Shown: positions 24,407 to 32,822, counted from the first letter of the stretch. The stretch is 43,070 bases of DNA from an uncultured Pelagibacteraceae bacterium (GCA_902570675.1 CACFYZ010000008.1:1-43070), one strand, 5' to 3'. Notes: generated from the sequence alone by a model not told the origin. Made by a program: numbers and translations.

Positions 24407-25175
24407 TCAAAATGATAAAAAACATCCAAACAGGAATGATTAATATCCAATAACCATACATCCACATCATCCCGACTACACCACCCCAATCCGACTGATC
24501 AAATGATAATTTTCTCTCTTGAAAAGATTTTTGTAATTCACCAAATACTTTATTGCTGTTTAAATCGAAAACTTGCTGCTTAATATTATCATCTTTATTT
24601 ATTCGATTAGTAATAGATTTTAAATGAAAAACTTGCCATGGTAAATACAGTGCTCCGAAAATTAAATTAAGAATGAGTAACGTATAATGACCACTTGTTA
24701 AATCTAATGAGAAAAGGATTGCACTTGCAATTGCGTTGCATAAAAAAATTATAAACCATCCTAATTCTTCATAAAAATATAGGCGTTCATATTTAATTAA
24801 AATTGCTCCCCAACAAAAAAACTGGGATACAATAACCTGAGCCAACATAATCCATGAGAAAATATCAACAATTAAAAACTGATCTGCATTTATAATCCTG
24901 ATGACTTGACTGAACGCATAGATATAGACAACTTCGACAACGGTAACAACAAAGCGTGTGATAAATACTGAAGAAAAGATCGAGTCGAGTATCACTGCTT
25001 TAGAAGCATAATTAACTGGAAAAAGACATCGATACGCTGAAACGACAAGTAATATTTGAGTGGGGATCATTATAAAGGGATCAACACCATTATTGACGTA
25101 GGTCAGTGTCAAAAAAAATAAAATTAAATTTGAAAAGACTCCTATCCGTAAAAAAAGTAATAATGATTTGTACAT
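24399..25175 (-). CDS. Hypothetical polytopic membrane protein
   Basis: The 258-residue protein has about seven hydrophobic segments, a soluble stretch near 190-225 (NRINKDDNIKQQVFDLNSNK onward) and a last helix preceded by GMMWMYGYW. No family recognised. It is the last gene of a six-gene minus-strand operon (27795 to 24399) and starts nine bases after the DoxX gene. Cysteines are few and there is no metal or nucleotide motif. Confidence 0.65.
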   Translation of the reverse strand: MYKSLLLFLRIGVFSNLILFFLTLTYVNNGVDPFIMIPTQILLVVSAYRCLFPVNYASKAVILDSIFSSVFITRFVVTVVEVVYIYAFSQVIRIINADQFLIVDIFSWIMLAQVIVSQFFCWGAILIKYERLYFYEELGWFIIFLCNAIASAILFSLDLTSGHYTLLILNLIFGALYLPWQVFHLKSITNRINKDDNIKQQVFDLNSNKVFGELQKSFQERKLSFDQSDWGGVVGMMWMYGYWILIIPVWMFFIILTI

Positions 25176-25184
25176 ACTTTTATT

Positions 25185-25586
25185 TTATTGTCTGAGACTA
25201 TATTTACCAGGATTTACTGCAGACAAAATTAAAAGACCCGCAATAATGCCTGTATTCTTGACAAAGTTTTGAAGCTCGTGGCGTTGTTCAATTGACTCGC
25301 TCATATTCCAAAAATCATGCATATAAAAATTTATAATAATTGTTAGCAGCACTAAAATAAAAGCAGCTATTCGAGAGTGCATACCGATTAAAATTAAAAT
25401 CGAACATATAAATTGAATAATGATCGTCAATATTAATGCTAAATGGGTCAAAGGCACATCATGTTCAATCATGTATTGTAATGTTAAATTATAAGTAAAG
25501 ATTTTTAGTAATGCGCCAAAAATTAAAAAATATACAGCTATGATTATTCTTCCTATAAAAAGATTTATGTCACTGTACTTATTCAT
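25185..25586 (-). CDS. DoxX-family membrane protein
   Basis: The 133-residue protein has four hydrophobic segments in the DoxX pattern: an N-terminal FLIFGALLKIF, a loop with HDVPLTHLALILT, a second pair LILIGMHSRIAAFILVLLT, then FYMHDFWNM and a final FVKNTGIIAGLLILSA. The MH-R-A and H-FW features are characteristic. DoxX proteins are membrane subunits of uncertain role, sometimes tied to quinone or thiosulfate oxidation. It overlaps the preceding gene by eight bases. Confidence 0.8.
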   Translation of the reverse strand: MNKYSDINLFIGRIIIAVYFLIFGALLKIFTYNLTLQYMIEHDVPLTHLALILTIIIQFICSILILIGMHSRIAAFILVLLTIIINFYMHDFWNMSESIEQRHELQNFVKNTGIIAGLLILSAVNPGKYSLRQ

Positions 25587-26112
25587 TAAAATTTAAATAC
25601 TTTTCACATTGAGGAGGAGCATCACTTAAATAACTAAACCCTTCTTTCCAAATATAACCAGCCTCAAGACAACAAGAAAGCATTTCCTTATTAATGTTAT
25701 GAAACTTATGACACATATCAATTAATGGCAGACGTTGGATATAATTAAATATTTCAATGCCAAATATTACGCCTGAACTTACAAGCAAAAATATCAATCC
25801 AATTGATACCGTTAGACGTCTGTAAGACTTTATCAGTTGATTGAAAAAAATGAAAAATATTAACGGTAGTATAAAAAAAAGTACCACTAGAACCGCTTTG
25901 GAGTAACTTGGAATGATATGTGTAATATTTAATTCATTAATTGTGTAGTAATTATAATACGGCACATAGGTAATGTACGCTGCGAAAATTAACCAAAAAA
26001 TTAAAGATGCATTTCTAACATTAAAAAGTGATTTAGGTGAGCTGAGTCTGAGTGAATAAATAGGTAATAAATTAAATATTAGTACTTTAATAATAAGTAT
26101 TACGTAAAACAT
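25579..26112 (-). CDS. Hypothetical membrane protein with cysteine-rich tail
   Basis: Four hydrophobic segments (about 2-20, 34-52, 73-93 and 101-123) precede a soluble C-terminus of roughly 50 residues carrying CHKFHN, a vicinal LSCCLEAGY and APPQCEKY, four cysteines in all. If that tail faces the periplasm it could form disulfides or bind metal or heme-free redox groups; that is inference. No family recognised. It abuts the sugar dehydrogenase stop (26112/26113), so it is co-translated with it. Confidence 0.65.
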   Translation of the reverse strand: MFYVILIIKVLIFNLLPIYSLRLSSPKSLFNVRNASLIFWLIFAAYITYVPYYNYYTINELNITHIIPSYSKAVLVVLFFILPLIFFIFFNQLIKSYRRLTVSIGLIFLLVSSGVIFGIEIFNYIQRLPLIDMCHKFHNINKEMLSCCLEAGYIWKEGFSYLSDAPPQCEKYLNFNE

Positions 26113-27183
26113 TTATTTTTTCACAAGTTTCCATATACCACTATCATCATCATCTATTATAACAAAAATTTCACCAGCATTATTTCGGTCCACATCTCTT
26201 AAACGACCCATTTTTTCAATCAATATGGTTTCGTTGGCTGCTTTTTCTCCATCAAATTCTAAGCTGATCAATTGCTGTGCTTTCAAACTGGTTACGAGTA
26301 TTTTATTTTCTAATTCAGGAAATAAATCACGGTCATAAAATACCATATCACTGACTGCAATTGAGGGGATCCAACGATATATAGGTCTTAATAAGCCAGG
26401 TTTCCATTCACTGCCGTCACCGATAATGGAACCATCATAGTCAATACCTCCCCAAGCCACATCCATCCAGCCATAATTACTACCCGGTACAACTTTACCA
26501 AAAAAATCACCACCTCTTGGGCCATGGTTAGTTATATAAATTTCATTGTCATCAGGATTGAGGGCCATTCCTTGAGGATTTCTCAAGCCAATCTGATAGA
26601 CCTCAGGAAGCCAATCATCTTGTTGAGCAAATGGATTATCTTTAGGTGAACTGCCATCAAAATTAATCCGTATAATTTTACCAATATGATTTGAGGGATC
26701 CTGTGCAACACTGCCTTGTGCTCGCTCGCCAACACTCGCATATAATAAATTATCTTTTATCATGAGTCGCGATCCCCAATGTATATTGTCCCATAGTGGG
26801 GGTTCCGATTGAAAAATATTTTCGATTGTTTTGAACTTATTGCCATCAATTACACCTCTTGCAATTGATGTGCTCGTTTGATCGTTGTCACGTAATTCTG
26901 TATAACTGACAAATATTTCCTTATTGTGATACAAAATATCTAACATCCCAGCTTGCCAGTGTGGTGAGACAACTTTTAAATCATGTTCATAATTAATTAT
27001 TTCTTGAGTGCGAATATTAATTTTTAATATTTCACCTGTCTTTTGTGTTAAGAATAATTCATCATCATTGATGAAACTCATACCCCATGGTTTAGTCAAA
27101 CCTGAAATTACTTTTTCAAGTTCATAGTCTGAAGCAAATGCACTCGAAGAAAAGATTAAAAAGAATGATAAAATATATTTCAT
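26113..27183 (-). CDS. PQQ-dependent aldose sugar dehydrogenase (Asd/YliI-like)
   Basis: A 356-residue secreted protein with a short signal peptide ending SSAFA (near residue 17). It has the soluble glucose-dehydrogenase/Asd beta-propeller features: KPWGMSFINDDELFLTQK, a HWGSRLMIKDNLLYASVGER block, YQIGLRNPQGMALNP, NHGPRGGDFFGKVVPGSNYGW and a closing GRLRDVDRNNAGEIFVI. These match the PQQ- and calcium-binding regions of the family. It would oxidise aldoses in the periplasm; the electron acceptor is unknown. The gene sits between DUF2237 and a cysteine-tailed membrane protein. Confidence 0.88.
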   Translation of the reverse strand: MKYILSFFLIFSSSAFASDYELEKVISGLTKPWGMSFINDDELFLTQKTGEILKINIRTQEIINYEHDLKVVSPHWQAGMLDILYHNKEIFVSYTELRDNDQTSTSIARGVIDGNKFKTIENIFQSEPPLWDNIHWGSRLMIKDNLLYASVGERAQGSVAQDPSNHIGKIIRINFDGSSPKDNPFAQQDDWLPEVYQIGLRNPQGMALNPDDNEIYITNHGPRGGDFFGKVVPGSNYGWMDVAWGGIDYDGSIIGDGSEWKPGLLRPIYRWIPSIAVSDMVFYDRDLFPELENKILVTSLKAQQLISLEFDGEKAANETILIEKMGRLRDVDRNNAGEIFVIIDDDDSGIWKLVKK

Positions 27184-27187
27184 AAAT

Positions 27188-27568
27188 CTAATTTAAACGA
27201 TTAACAGCGAACTCTTCTAATTGTTCTTTGGTGACAAAAGAAAGGGCGTTTAAATGACAACTCTCTAGATAAACTCTTGGGGCTACTCCCGCATCATAAG
27301 CTTCTTTCCATCGTAAAGCACAAAGGCACCAGCGATCACCTTCTTTTAATCCAGGAAAATTAAATTCTGGTCTGGGCGTTGATAAATCATTTCCCTTAGA
27401 CTTACTAAATATCAGAAAATCCTCAGTAATCTCAGCACACACAACATGACTTCCAAAATCATGTTCATCAGTGTTGCAAAAACCATCCCGAAAGTAGCCT
27501 GTCACTGGATCATGACAGCAAGCTTCAATCTTATCTCCAAATATATTTATTACTTCTTCTTTACTCAT
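27188..27568 (-). CDS. DUF2237 family protein
   Basis: The 126-residue cytosolic protein is a typical DUF2237 member: CCHDPVTGYFRDGFCNT at 17-33, DFGSHVVCAEIT, STPRPEFNFPGLKEGDRWCLCALRWKEA and a final APRVYLESCHLNAL. Conserved cysteines and histidines suggest metal binding or redox, but no function is established. It lies 11 bases after the small membrane protein and four bases before the sugar dehydrogenase. Confidence 0.9.
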   Translation of the reverse strand: MSKEEVINIFGDKIEACCHDPVTGYFRDGFCNTDEHDFGSHVVCAEITEDFLIFSKSKGNDLSTPRPEFNFPGLKEGDRWCLCALRWKEAYDAGVAPRVYLESCHLNALSFVTKEQLEEFAVNRLN

Positions 27569-27579
27569 TAAAATATTAT

Positions 27580-27795
27580 TTATGCCAAAAGATAGATATT
27601 ACCAATGATAAATAGTGGAATTTGAAGACCAAAATTTGTTAAAATCGCTCGATCGGAGGTCATATAACCAACAGTGGTCCAACCAATAGCTCCTGTGCCG
27701 TGAATAAAAATATTTAACGGATAAATATTTAAATTTGTGAGCAAAATACCAACCAGAATAAAACAAGTACTGGCCCACTTTATTTTATTAACCAT
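27580..27795 (-). CDS. Small membrane protein (DUF6552-like)
   Basis: A 71-residue protein with two or three hydrophobic segments, opening MVNKIKWASTCFILVGILL and including IFIHGTGAIGWTTVGYMTSDRA. The pattern (basic start, helix, N-x-YP turn, GW helix, then a DRA loop) recalls small DUF6552 proteins; this is from memory and tentative. It is the first gene of the six-gene minus-strand operon and is divergent from the nitronate monooxygenase gene. Confidence 0.6.
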   Translation of the reverse strand: MVNKIKWASTCFILVGILLTNLNIYPLNIFIHGTGAIGWTTVGYMTSDRAILTNFGLQIPLFIIGNIYLLA

Positions 27796-27832
27796 ACGTC
27801 AATCCTTTCATCATAATTATCTAAAAAATCTA

Positions 27833-27846
27833 CTTGCTTTAGCAAG
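27833..27846. promoter_or_regulatory. Dyad CTTGCT-TT-AGCAAG between divergent operons
   Basis: A perfect 6+6 bp palindrome with a two-base centre lies 38 bp upstream of the 27795 start and 54 bp upstream of the NMO start. TTGCTT inside it could serve as a -35 with TCTAAT 17 bp later for the NMO gene. This would suit an operator for both divergent transcripts, but no cognate regulator is identified. Confidence 0.3.
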
Positions 27847-27899
27847 CATCATAAAGTCTAATGTTTCAACTATTTTAACCTACTAGAGATAATAAAATT

Positions 27900-28880
27900 A
27901 TGATTAAAACAAAAATTACTGAACTTTTTGAGATAGAGCATCCAATCGTACAAGGTGGAATGCATTACGTGGGCTTTGCTGAAATGGCGGCAGCTGTATC
28001 AAATGCGGGTGGCCTTGGTATTATAACAGGTTTAACCCAGCCTTCTCCAAAAGATTTAGCTAATGAAATAGGTCGTTGTCATGAAATGACTGATAAGCCT
28101 TTCGGTGTGAACCTAACTTTCTTACCGGGTTTTGCAAATCCTGATTATCCTGGATATATCAAATCAATTGTTGACGGTGGTGTAAAAATAGTTGAAACAG
28201 CTGGACGGAGTCCTGAAAAATTTATGCCACTACTAAAAGAAGCGGGCATTAAAGTCATACATAAATGTACTTCAGTGAGACATTCCCTGAAAGCAGAAAA
28301 GATTGGTTGTGATGCAGCCAGTGTTGACGGATTTGAATGTGGCGGTCACCCAGGAGAAGACGATATTCCGAACATGATCTTGTTGCCACGGGCCGCAGAA
28401 GAATTATCTATTCCATTTATTGCCTCAGGCGGAATGGGTAATGGTCAACAATTAGTTGCGGCGATGGCGATGGGTGCAGAAGGTATCAACATGGGAACAC
28501 GTTTTATTGCTACTAAAGAAGCGCCAGTTCATGAAAATGTAAAACAGGCATTGGTAAATGCCAGTGAATTAGATACCGAGCTGATTATGCGTCCACTAAG
28601 AAATACAGAACGTGTTTTAAAAAATGAAGCAGTAAACAGAATACTTGAAAAAGAAAAAACTCTTGGGGACAATGTTCAAATACAAGACATTTTTGGTGAA
28701 GTAGCTGGAGTTTATCCTAAAATTATGCAAGAAGGCACAATGGATGCAGGCGCTTGGAGCTGTGGTATGGTTGCCGGACTAATTCATGATGTTCCAACCT
28801 GTAAAGAATTGATTGATCGAATCATACAAGAAGCTGAAGATATAATTAACCGACAAACAGCTTTAATTAAAACAGCTTAA
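27900..28880 (+). CDS. Nitronate monooxygenase-family flavoprotein (NMO)
   Basis: A 326-residue TIM-barrel FMN protein: PIVQGGMHYVGFAEMAAAVSNAGGLG at 15-40, a GFECGGHPGE loop with the catalytic-type H150, SGGMGNGQQLVAAMAMGAEGINMGTRF for phosphate binding of FMN. These features place it in the 2-nitropropane dioxygenase/NMO family, which includes nitronate oxygenases and FMN-dependent enoyl reductase-like proteins. The exact substrate cannot be read. It is monocistronic, with a gap of 189 bp after it. Confidence 0.88.
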   Translation: MIKTKITELFEIEHPIVQGGMHYVGFAEMAAAVSNAGGLGIITGLTQPSPKDLANEIGRCHEMTDKPFGVNLTFLPGFANPDYPGYIKSIVDGGVKIVETAGRSPEKFMPLLKEAGIKVIHKCTSVRHSLKAEKIGCDAASVDGFECGGHPGEDDIPNMILLPRAAEELSIPFIASGGMGNGQQLVAAMAMGAEGINMGTRFIATKEAPVHENVKQALVNASELDTELIMRPLRNTERVLKNEAVNRILEKEKTLGDNVQIQDIFGEVAGVYPKIMQEGTMDAGAWSCGMVAGLIHDVPTCKELIDRIIQEAEDIINRQTALIKTA

Positions 28881-28926
28881 TTTGTCATAAATTTATAACA
28901 AGTAATAAAAGTTTTAAGATAAAGTG

Positions 28927-29009
28927 TAAACGATTTAAGAATAACTTATAAAAATTACTCTGACTTTTTATTTAATAAGTATTTTTAAATTTATTTAATT
29001 AATCGTTTA
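28927..29009. repeat. Interrupted inverted repeat after the NMO gene
   Basis: TAAACGATT (28927-28935) and AATCGTTTA (29001-29009) are perfect 9-bp arms, with a further inner pairing of ACTTAT and ATAAGT. The sequence is extremely AT-rich, where chance pairing is common. It lies before the winged-helix regulator gene and could be an operator or a weak terminator. Confidence 0.3.
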
Positions 29010-29069
29010 TAAATATTAGTATTGATTATTAATAGTTATTTGAGTTGAAATTTACCTAATTATAAGAGT

Positions 29070-29456
29070 ATGAATAGAGCTCTTACGCAAGAAAATATTG
29101 TTAAAACAATTGAAAACTCTCTGGACTTTTATGAATTTGAACTTTCAATACCCTTAACGATGTTTATGTTCCAATCTCCTTTACACTGGAATATTATGAC
29201 AATTATTGCTTTAGCTTCATTTAAAGAAAATAATTCGACTTCATTTCAAGACATTTGTAAAAAAATAAATTCTAAAGTCGGTTCAAAATCATCAATTCAA
29301 ACCATCATTGAAAATGGTATTCTTAGAGGATTCATAGATAAGAAAGAAAATTCAAGCGATAGACGAATAAAAAATCTAACTTTGTCGCACAAAGCAAAAG
29401 ATGATTATATCAAATGGTTAGAGTTAGATGCAGAAACCTATAAACCTATTTTATAA
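29070..29456 (+). CDS. MarR-like winged-helix transcriptional regulator
   Basis: The 128-residue protein has the size and helix pattern of MarR-type regulators: an N-terminal dimer helix, SPLHWNIMTIIALASFKE, then SFQDICKKINSKVGSKSSIQTIIENGILRGFIDKKENSSDRRIKNLTLS, which reads as a helix-turn-helix plus wing with the DRR turn. Effector unknown. Its end overlaps, convergently, the last gene of the catabolic operon by 11 bases, making it a candidate local regulator of it. Confidence 0.7.
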   Translation: MNRALTQENIVKTIENSLDFYEFELSIPLTMFMFQSPLHWNIMTIIALASFKENNSTSFQDICKKINSKVGSKSSIQTIIENGILRGFIDKKENSSDRRIKNLTLSHKAKDDYIKWLELDAETYKPIL

Positions 29457-30273
29457 TTTTTTTCCTTGTCCCAGGTGCTGGAGGTGTTTCTGCTCCACCA
29501 GCAAAACATTGTGCAAAGGACATCCATTCTTTTGAAATCATACCAATTAAATTTAAGTTCACATCCTTAATGTTTCTAACTTGTGTTACAACTTGACAAA
29601 ATTCTTCGGCTTTTCCCTCAATTCTATTTTCATTATCAGAATTATTGAATTCCCAAATGTCTCCTGATGGTGCTGTTAGTTTTAAAAAAGGAGCTTCTGA
29701 AGGTATCGGTTTTTTATTTACTGTATAACTCCATTTAAAAGTGTTATTGCCAATGATAACTATGTTTTTAATTCTGTCTTGATTAACGCGGTCTACGCCA
29801 AGTGAGTCATAAAGCTCCTGTGCATGAGCCCACGTTTCCATATGACGAGCACTAATTGAAGATCGTGCACTCATGTCAGGCCCCATCCATTTCACTCTTT
29901 TTTTAGGGTCAGCAACTGAGAAACGAGGAGTCATTTCTTCATAAAATTCTCGCCACATTTCAAGAAGTTTCGTTCCCTTTACACCCTTAGTTACGGTCTC
30001 TTCAAATTGATTCATAGTTGAACCCTGACCGAGCATTTCTAGTGCTTTATTGGAAAAGGAATTCCATTCCTCACCATCTTTTAATGACACATCAGCTGCA
30101 TAATTCCATACGTGCAGATGACCCAGTACATTGTTAAATGTCCACCCTTTGAACTGTGTTTTTTCGTCAAAATCCTTATCTGACAAGGTAGACAGCAACT
30201 GGTAAACAGCATGGCATTCGTCTCTAAAGTCAAAAGCCTGAGGAAGAGATGACACTGTATTCATTTGGTCCAT
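29446..30273 (-). CDS. TIGR03084-family protein (DinB/maleylpyruvate-isomerase-like fold)
   Basis: The 275-residue protein shows the MDMPI/DinB N-terminal pattern: FRDECHAVYQLLSTLSDKDF, then KGWTFNNVLGHLHVWNYAADVSL with a histidine pair, and an SISARHMETWAHAQELYDSLGV block holding a further histidine that would complete the metal triad. TIGR03084 proteins are linked to CoA-dependent catabolic clusters in proteobacteria and actinobacteria; the reaction is not known to me. Its start overlaps the crotonase end by 13 bases, the tail of a long operon. Confidence 0.82.
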   Translation of the reverse strand: MDQMNTVSSLPQAFDFRDECHAVYQLLSTLSDKDFDEKTQFKGWTFNNVLGHLHVWNYAADVSLKDGEEWNSFSNKALEMLGQGSTMNQFEETVTKGVKGTKLLEMWREFYEEMTPRFSVADPKKRVKWMGPDMSARSSISARHMETWAHAQELYDSLGVDRVNQDRIKNIVIIGNNTFKWSYTVNKKPIPSEAPFLKLTAPSGDIWEFNNSDNENRIEGKAEEFCQVVTQVRNIKDVNLNLIGMISKEWMSFAQCFAGGAETPPAPGTRKKIIK

Positions 30274-31067
30274 GCTGGTTTTCTTTTTTCAATGAAAGAC
30301 GAAATGCCCTCCCGACCTTCATCACTTAACATTCTTTCAGCAAATCCTTTTGCTGCAAAATTAACTAATTCTTTACGATCTAAATGTCGTGTTGCTAGAA
30401 CAATTTCTTTAGTTACCGCGTTTGCTACTGGCGCACATTTTAGCACGCCCTTTTTAATCTCTGCTTCAATAGATTGCAGTTCATCTTGGTCTTTCGCGAG
30501 ATAATCAGCTAATCCCATCTCGAAAGCTTCTTTTCCAGTAAAACGAGTAGCTGCGAGCATTATCCGTCTTGCTTTTGCAAGACCAATACGTTGCACAACA
30601 AACGGGGCTATTTGAGCAGGGGGTATGCCTAGCGTTGTCTCTGTTAAAGCAAATTTACATTCCTCAGTTACAACAACGATATCTCCTGTACAGAGTAAAC
30701 CTAATCCACCAGCCATTGCCGCACCCTCAGCGAGCATCAAAACAGGTTTTGGATAAGAATTAATCATATCAAAAAATAAACCTGTCATCTCACTCGCTGT
30801 TTGAACATCTTTAAATCCCTGATCTCCCCCTTGAAAACCAGACTTAAATGATTTTAAGTCGCCACCAGCACAAAAAATTCCTCCCTCACCTGTCATTGTT
30901 ACGCCTCTTACCGTGTGATCATCTTTGAACAAGTCTAAAATATTTTTTATATCTGTTGTTAACTCCTCTGTCAGGGCATTGCGTTTTTCAGGTTGATTAA
31001 ATGATATCGTCAACCACTCATCGTTAATACTGCAAATGCATGCTGTTGTCTTTGGTAAGGCTGTCAT
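30261..31067 (-). CDS. Enoyl-CoA hydratase/isomerase (crotonase) family protein
   Basis: The 268-residue crotonase has NQPEKRNALTEEL near the N-terminus, oxyanion-hole sequence IFCAGGDLKSF and AEGAAMAGGLGLLCTGDIVV. Compared with rat hydratase, the first catalytic glutamate position (GGCEL) reads GGLGL, so that acid is missing, while the second is kept in LTETTLGIPP. Hydratase chemistry may therefore be altered; isomerase, hydrolase or a special hydratase are possible. It overlaps the FAD monooxygenase by four bases. Proximity to an AtuA-like gene recalls AtuE of terpene degradation, unproven. Confidence 0.85.
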   Translation of the reverse strand: MTALPKTTACICSINDEWLTISFNQPEKRNALTEELTTDIKNILDLFKDDHTVRGVTMTGEGGIFCAGGDLKSFKSGFQGGDQGFKDVQTASEMTGLFFDMINSYPKPVLMLAEGAAMAGGLGLLCTGDIVVVTEECKFALTETTLGIPPAQIAPFVVQRIGLAKARRIMLAATRFTGKEAFEMGLADYLAKDQDELQSIEAEIKKGVLKCAPVANAVTKEIVLATRHLDRKELVNFAAKGFAERMLSDEGREGISSFIEKRKPAWTK

Positions 31068-32200
31068 ATATTTAAACTCTCTAACTCCTCTAAAGCATCA
31101 TAATTATAAATATTCTGAGTTCTCCGCATAGCTATATTTGTTCTATCTAATAAATAATTTCTTACTTTTTGGAGAACGCGACTGTTAATATGATTTAGAT
31201 AGCCTTGAACTTTAGATGATTTTTTAATCCCATTTGCTCTTTTCACTCTTAATTGATCAAAATACATCTTAACTTTGTCGATATTATTTATTTTTGCAAT
31301 TAGATTACCCAATATATATGAGTCTTCAATTGCCATTGACCCCCCTTGGCCTAAAAACGGCATCATTGGGTGAGCAGAGTCCCCAATCAGTATAATGTTG
31401 TTTTTTGAATATGAATTAAGTGTTGGCCTGTCATAAATGCCCCAACGATACACTTTTTGAGATGATTTGAGGAGTTGATGGATAAAATCACCGTATTCAG
31501 ATAAATCACTCAGGAGCTCTTCTTTAGTTCCTTCTTCACGCCAGCTATCACTATTGATTTTATTGTTTCTTAATATTCCTACAAAACTAGTTTCGAGTTT
31601 TTTATTGATTGGATAGCACACTATGTGACTATTTTTACCAAGATAAATATTAATACGCTTACTATCTGATGATCCTATGCCCCGCCAAGCTGTGTATCCA
31701 GAGAACTTCGGCAAATCGGATATAAAATATTTTGTTCTTATAAGTGACTTAATACCATCAGCGCCAATAATAGTATCTGAAATAACTGACGCTTCATTCT
31801 CAAAGGTTATTTTGTTCTCACTAATCTCACGTAATTCGTGTGAGAATTCAATTTCTCCACCGAGAGATATAAATCTATTATATAATATTTTTACAAGTGT
31901 ATGTCTGTTAGTAGTGAGGACTTGTCCTATTTTCTTCATTTCAATCTTCTTGATAATCTCACCATCACTTTTTCGCCACACTACATCAATTGGCATGCAA
32001 GATTCTTCTAAAAGATTTTCTAATATTCCAATTTCTTTAAAAATCTTGGTGGTATTCGGTGATAAAGATATGCCTGCACCGTGTACACTTAAGCTTTCAG
32101 ATTTTTCATAGATCTTACAGTGCCTACCATTAATTTTTGCTACACAGCCAAGCATAAGACCAGCAATACCGCCCCCAATAATGCTTAAATTTTCAGTCAT
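31064..32200 (-). CDS. FAD-dependent aromatic-ring-type monooxygenase
   Basis: The 378-residue flavoprotein carries IIGGGIAGLMLGCVAK (Rossmann GxGxxG, about 6-21), the DG motif DTIIGADGIKSLIR near 140-153 and the second FAD motif GDSAHPMMPFLGQGGSMAIEDS near 275-296. This is the PHBH/UbiH-type class A monooxygenase pattern using NAD(P)H and O2. The substrate is unknown. It overlaps its operon neighbours by four bases on each side. The separate flavin reductase at 40.1 kb is not needed for class A enzymes. Confidence 0.87.
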   Translation of the reverse strand: MTENLSIIGGGIAGLMLGCVAKINGRHCKIYEKSESLSVHGAGISLSPNTTKIFKEIGILENLLEESCMPIDVVWRKSDGEIIKKIEMKKIGQVLTTNRHTLVKILYNRFISLGGEIEFSHELREISENKITFENEASVISDTIIGADGIKSLIRTKYFISDLPKFSGYTAWRGIGSSDSKRINIYLGKNSHIVCYPINKKLETSFVGILRNNKINSDSWREEGTKEELLSDLSEYGDFIHQLLKSSQKVYRWGIYDRPTLNSYSKNNIILIGDSAHPMMPFLGQGGSMAIEDSYILGNLIAKINNIDKVKMYFDQLRVKRANGIKKSSKVQGYLNHINSRVLQKVRNYLLDRTNIAMRRTQNIYNYDALEELESLNI

Positions 32201-32811
32201 ACTATTTCTGTGAAAAGAATTAATTCTTTTTCTGCTGAAATTGTAAATTCATTCTCCATGCACTTATTACTAATCCCTTTAGTAAATGTATCAAGAGTTT
32301 CATTTTTAAGCTCATATTGTAATCCAGATGATGAAATTTTATTATTAGTATCTAAAGAGATCATCGATACACGCATATTTTTTTTTGCTTTAATTGTTTT
32401 TCTTTCATTAATAAACATAATTCGAAAGTAATTGGAAATTAGTTCAATATTTAATTTTTTGGAATATTGATAAGCAATTAATATATTGGCAAGATTATGA
32501 TCATCCGCTTGACCAGTGGCTCCTAATACAACTATCTCATTAATTTTCTCTTCAAGACAAAACTCGAATGCTTTTTCTAAATCAGTTTTATTTTGATTAT
32601 CTAATTTTATAATTTGAACACTATTATTTGCATTATTGATGTTGGCAGTATCCAAATCACCTAATATGATTTTTGGCTTAATACCTAATTTTTCTATTAA
32701 TTTTTGATTTGTATCTACACAAATTATCTCTGGATTATTACTTAGAATGTTATTGCAATATTCATTGTTTGGAAATTCTCCATTTGCAATAAGTACGGTG
32801 TAGTTAGTCAA
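32197..32811 (-). CDS. Thiamine pyrophosphokinase
   Basis: The 204-residue protein has the N-terminal catalytic domain of TPK: IANGEFPNNEY, ICVDTNQKLIEKLGIKPKIILGDLDT (variant of GDLDS) and VVLGATGQADDHNLANI, the DH motif region. It transfers pyrophosphate from ATP to thiamine, giving the cofactor ThDP. It sits between the second binding protein (11 bases) and the monooxygenase (four-base overlap). A ThDP cofactor gene inside an uptake and catabolic operon is unusual. GDLDT and GQADDH deviate from the commoner GDLDS and GGRxDH, so activity should not be taken for granted. Confidence 0.8.
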   Translation of the reverse strand: MTNYTVLIANGEFPNNEYCNNILSNNPEIICVDTNQKLIEKLGIKPKIILGDLDTANINNANNSVQIIKLDNQNKTDLEKAFEFCLEEKINEIVVLGATGQADDHNLANILIAYQYSKKLNIELISNYFRIMFINERKTIKAKKNMRVSMISLDTNNKISSSGLQYELKNETLDTFTKGISNKCMENEFTISAEKELILFTEIV

Positions 32812-32822
32812 TGCTTATTTTT

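Noticed and set aside
31677-32111. Plus-strand frame of 144 codons opposite the FAD monooxygenase
   Set aside because: The opposite strand has clear FAD motifs; this frame is a by-product of its codon use.
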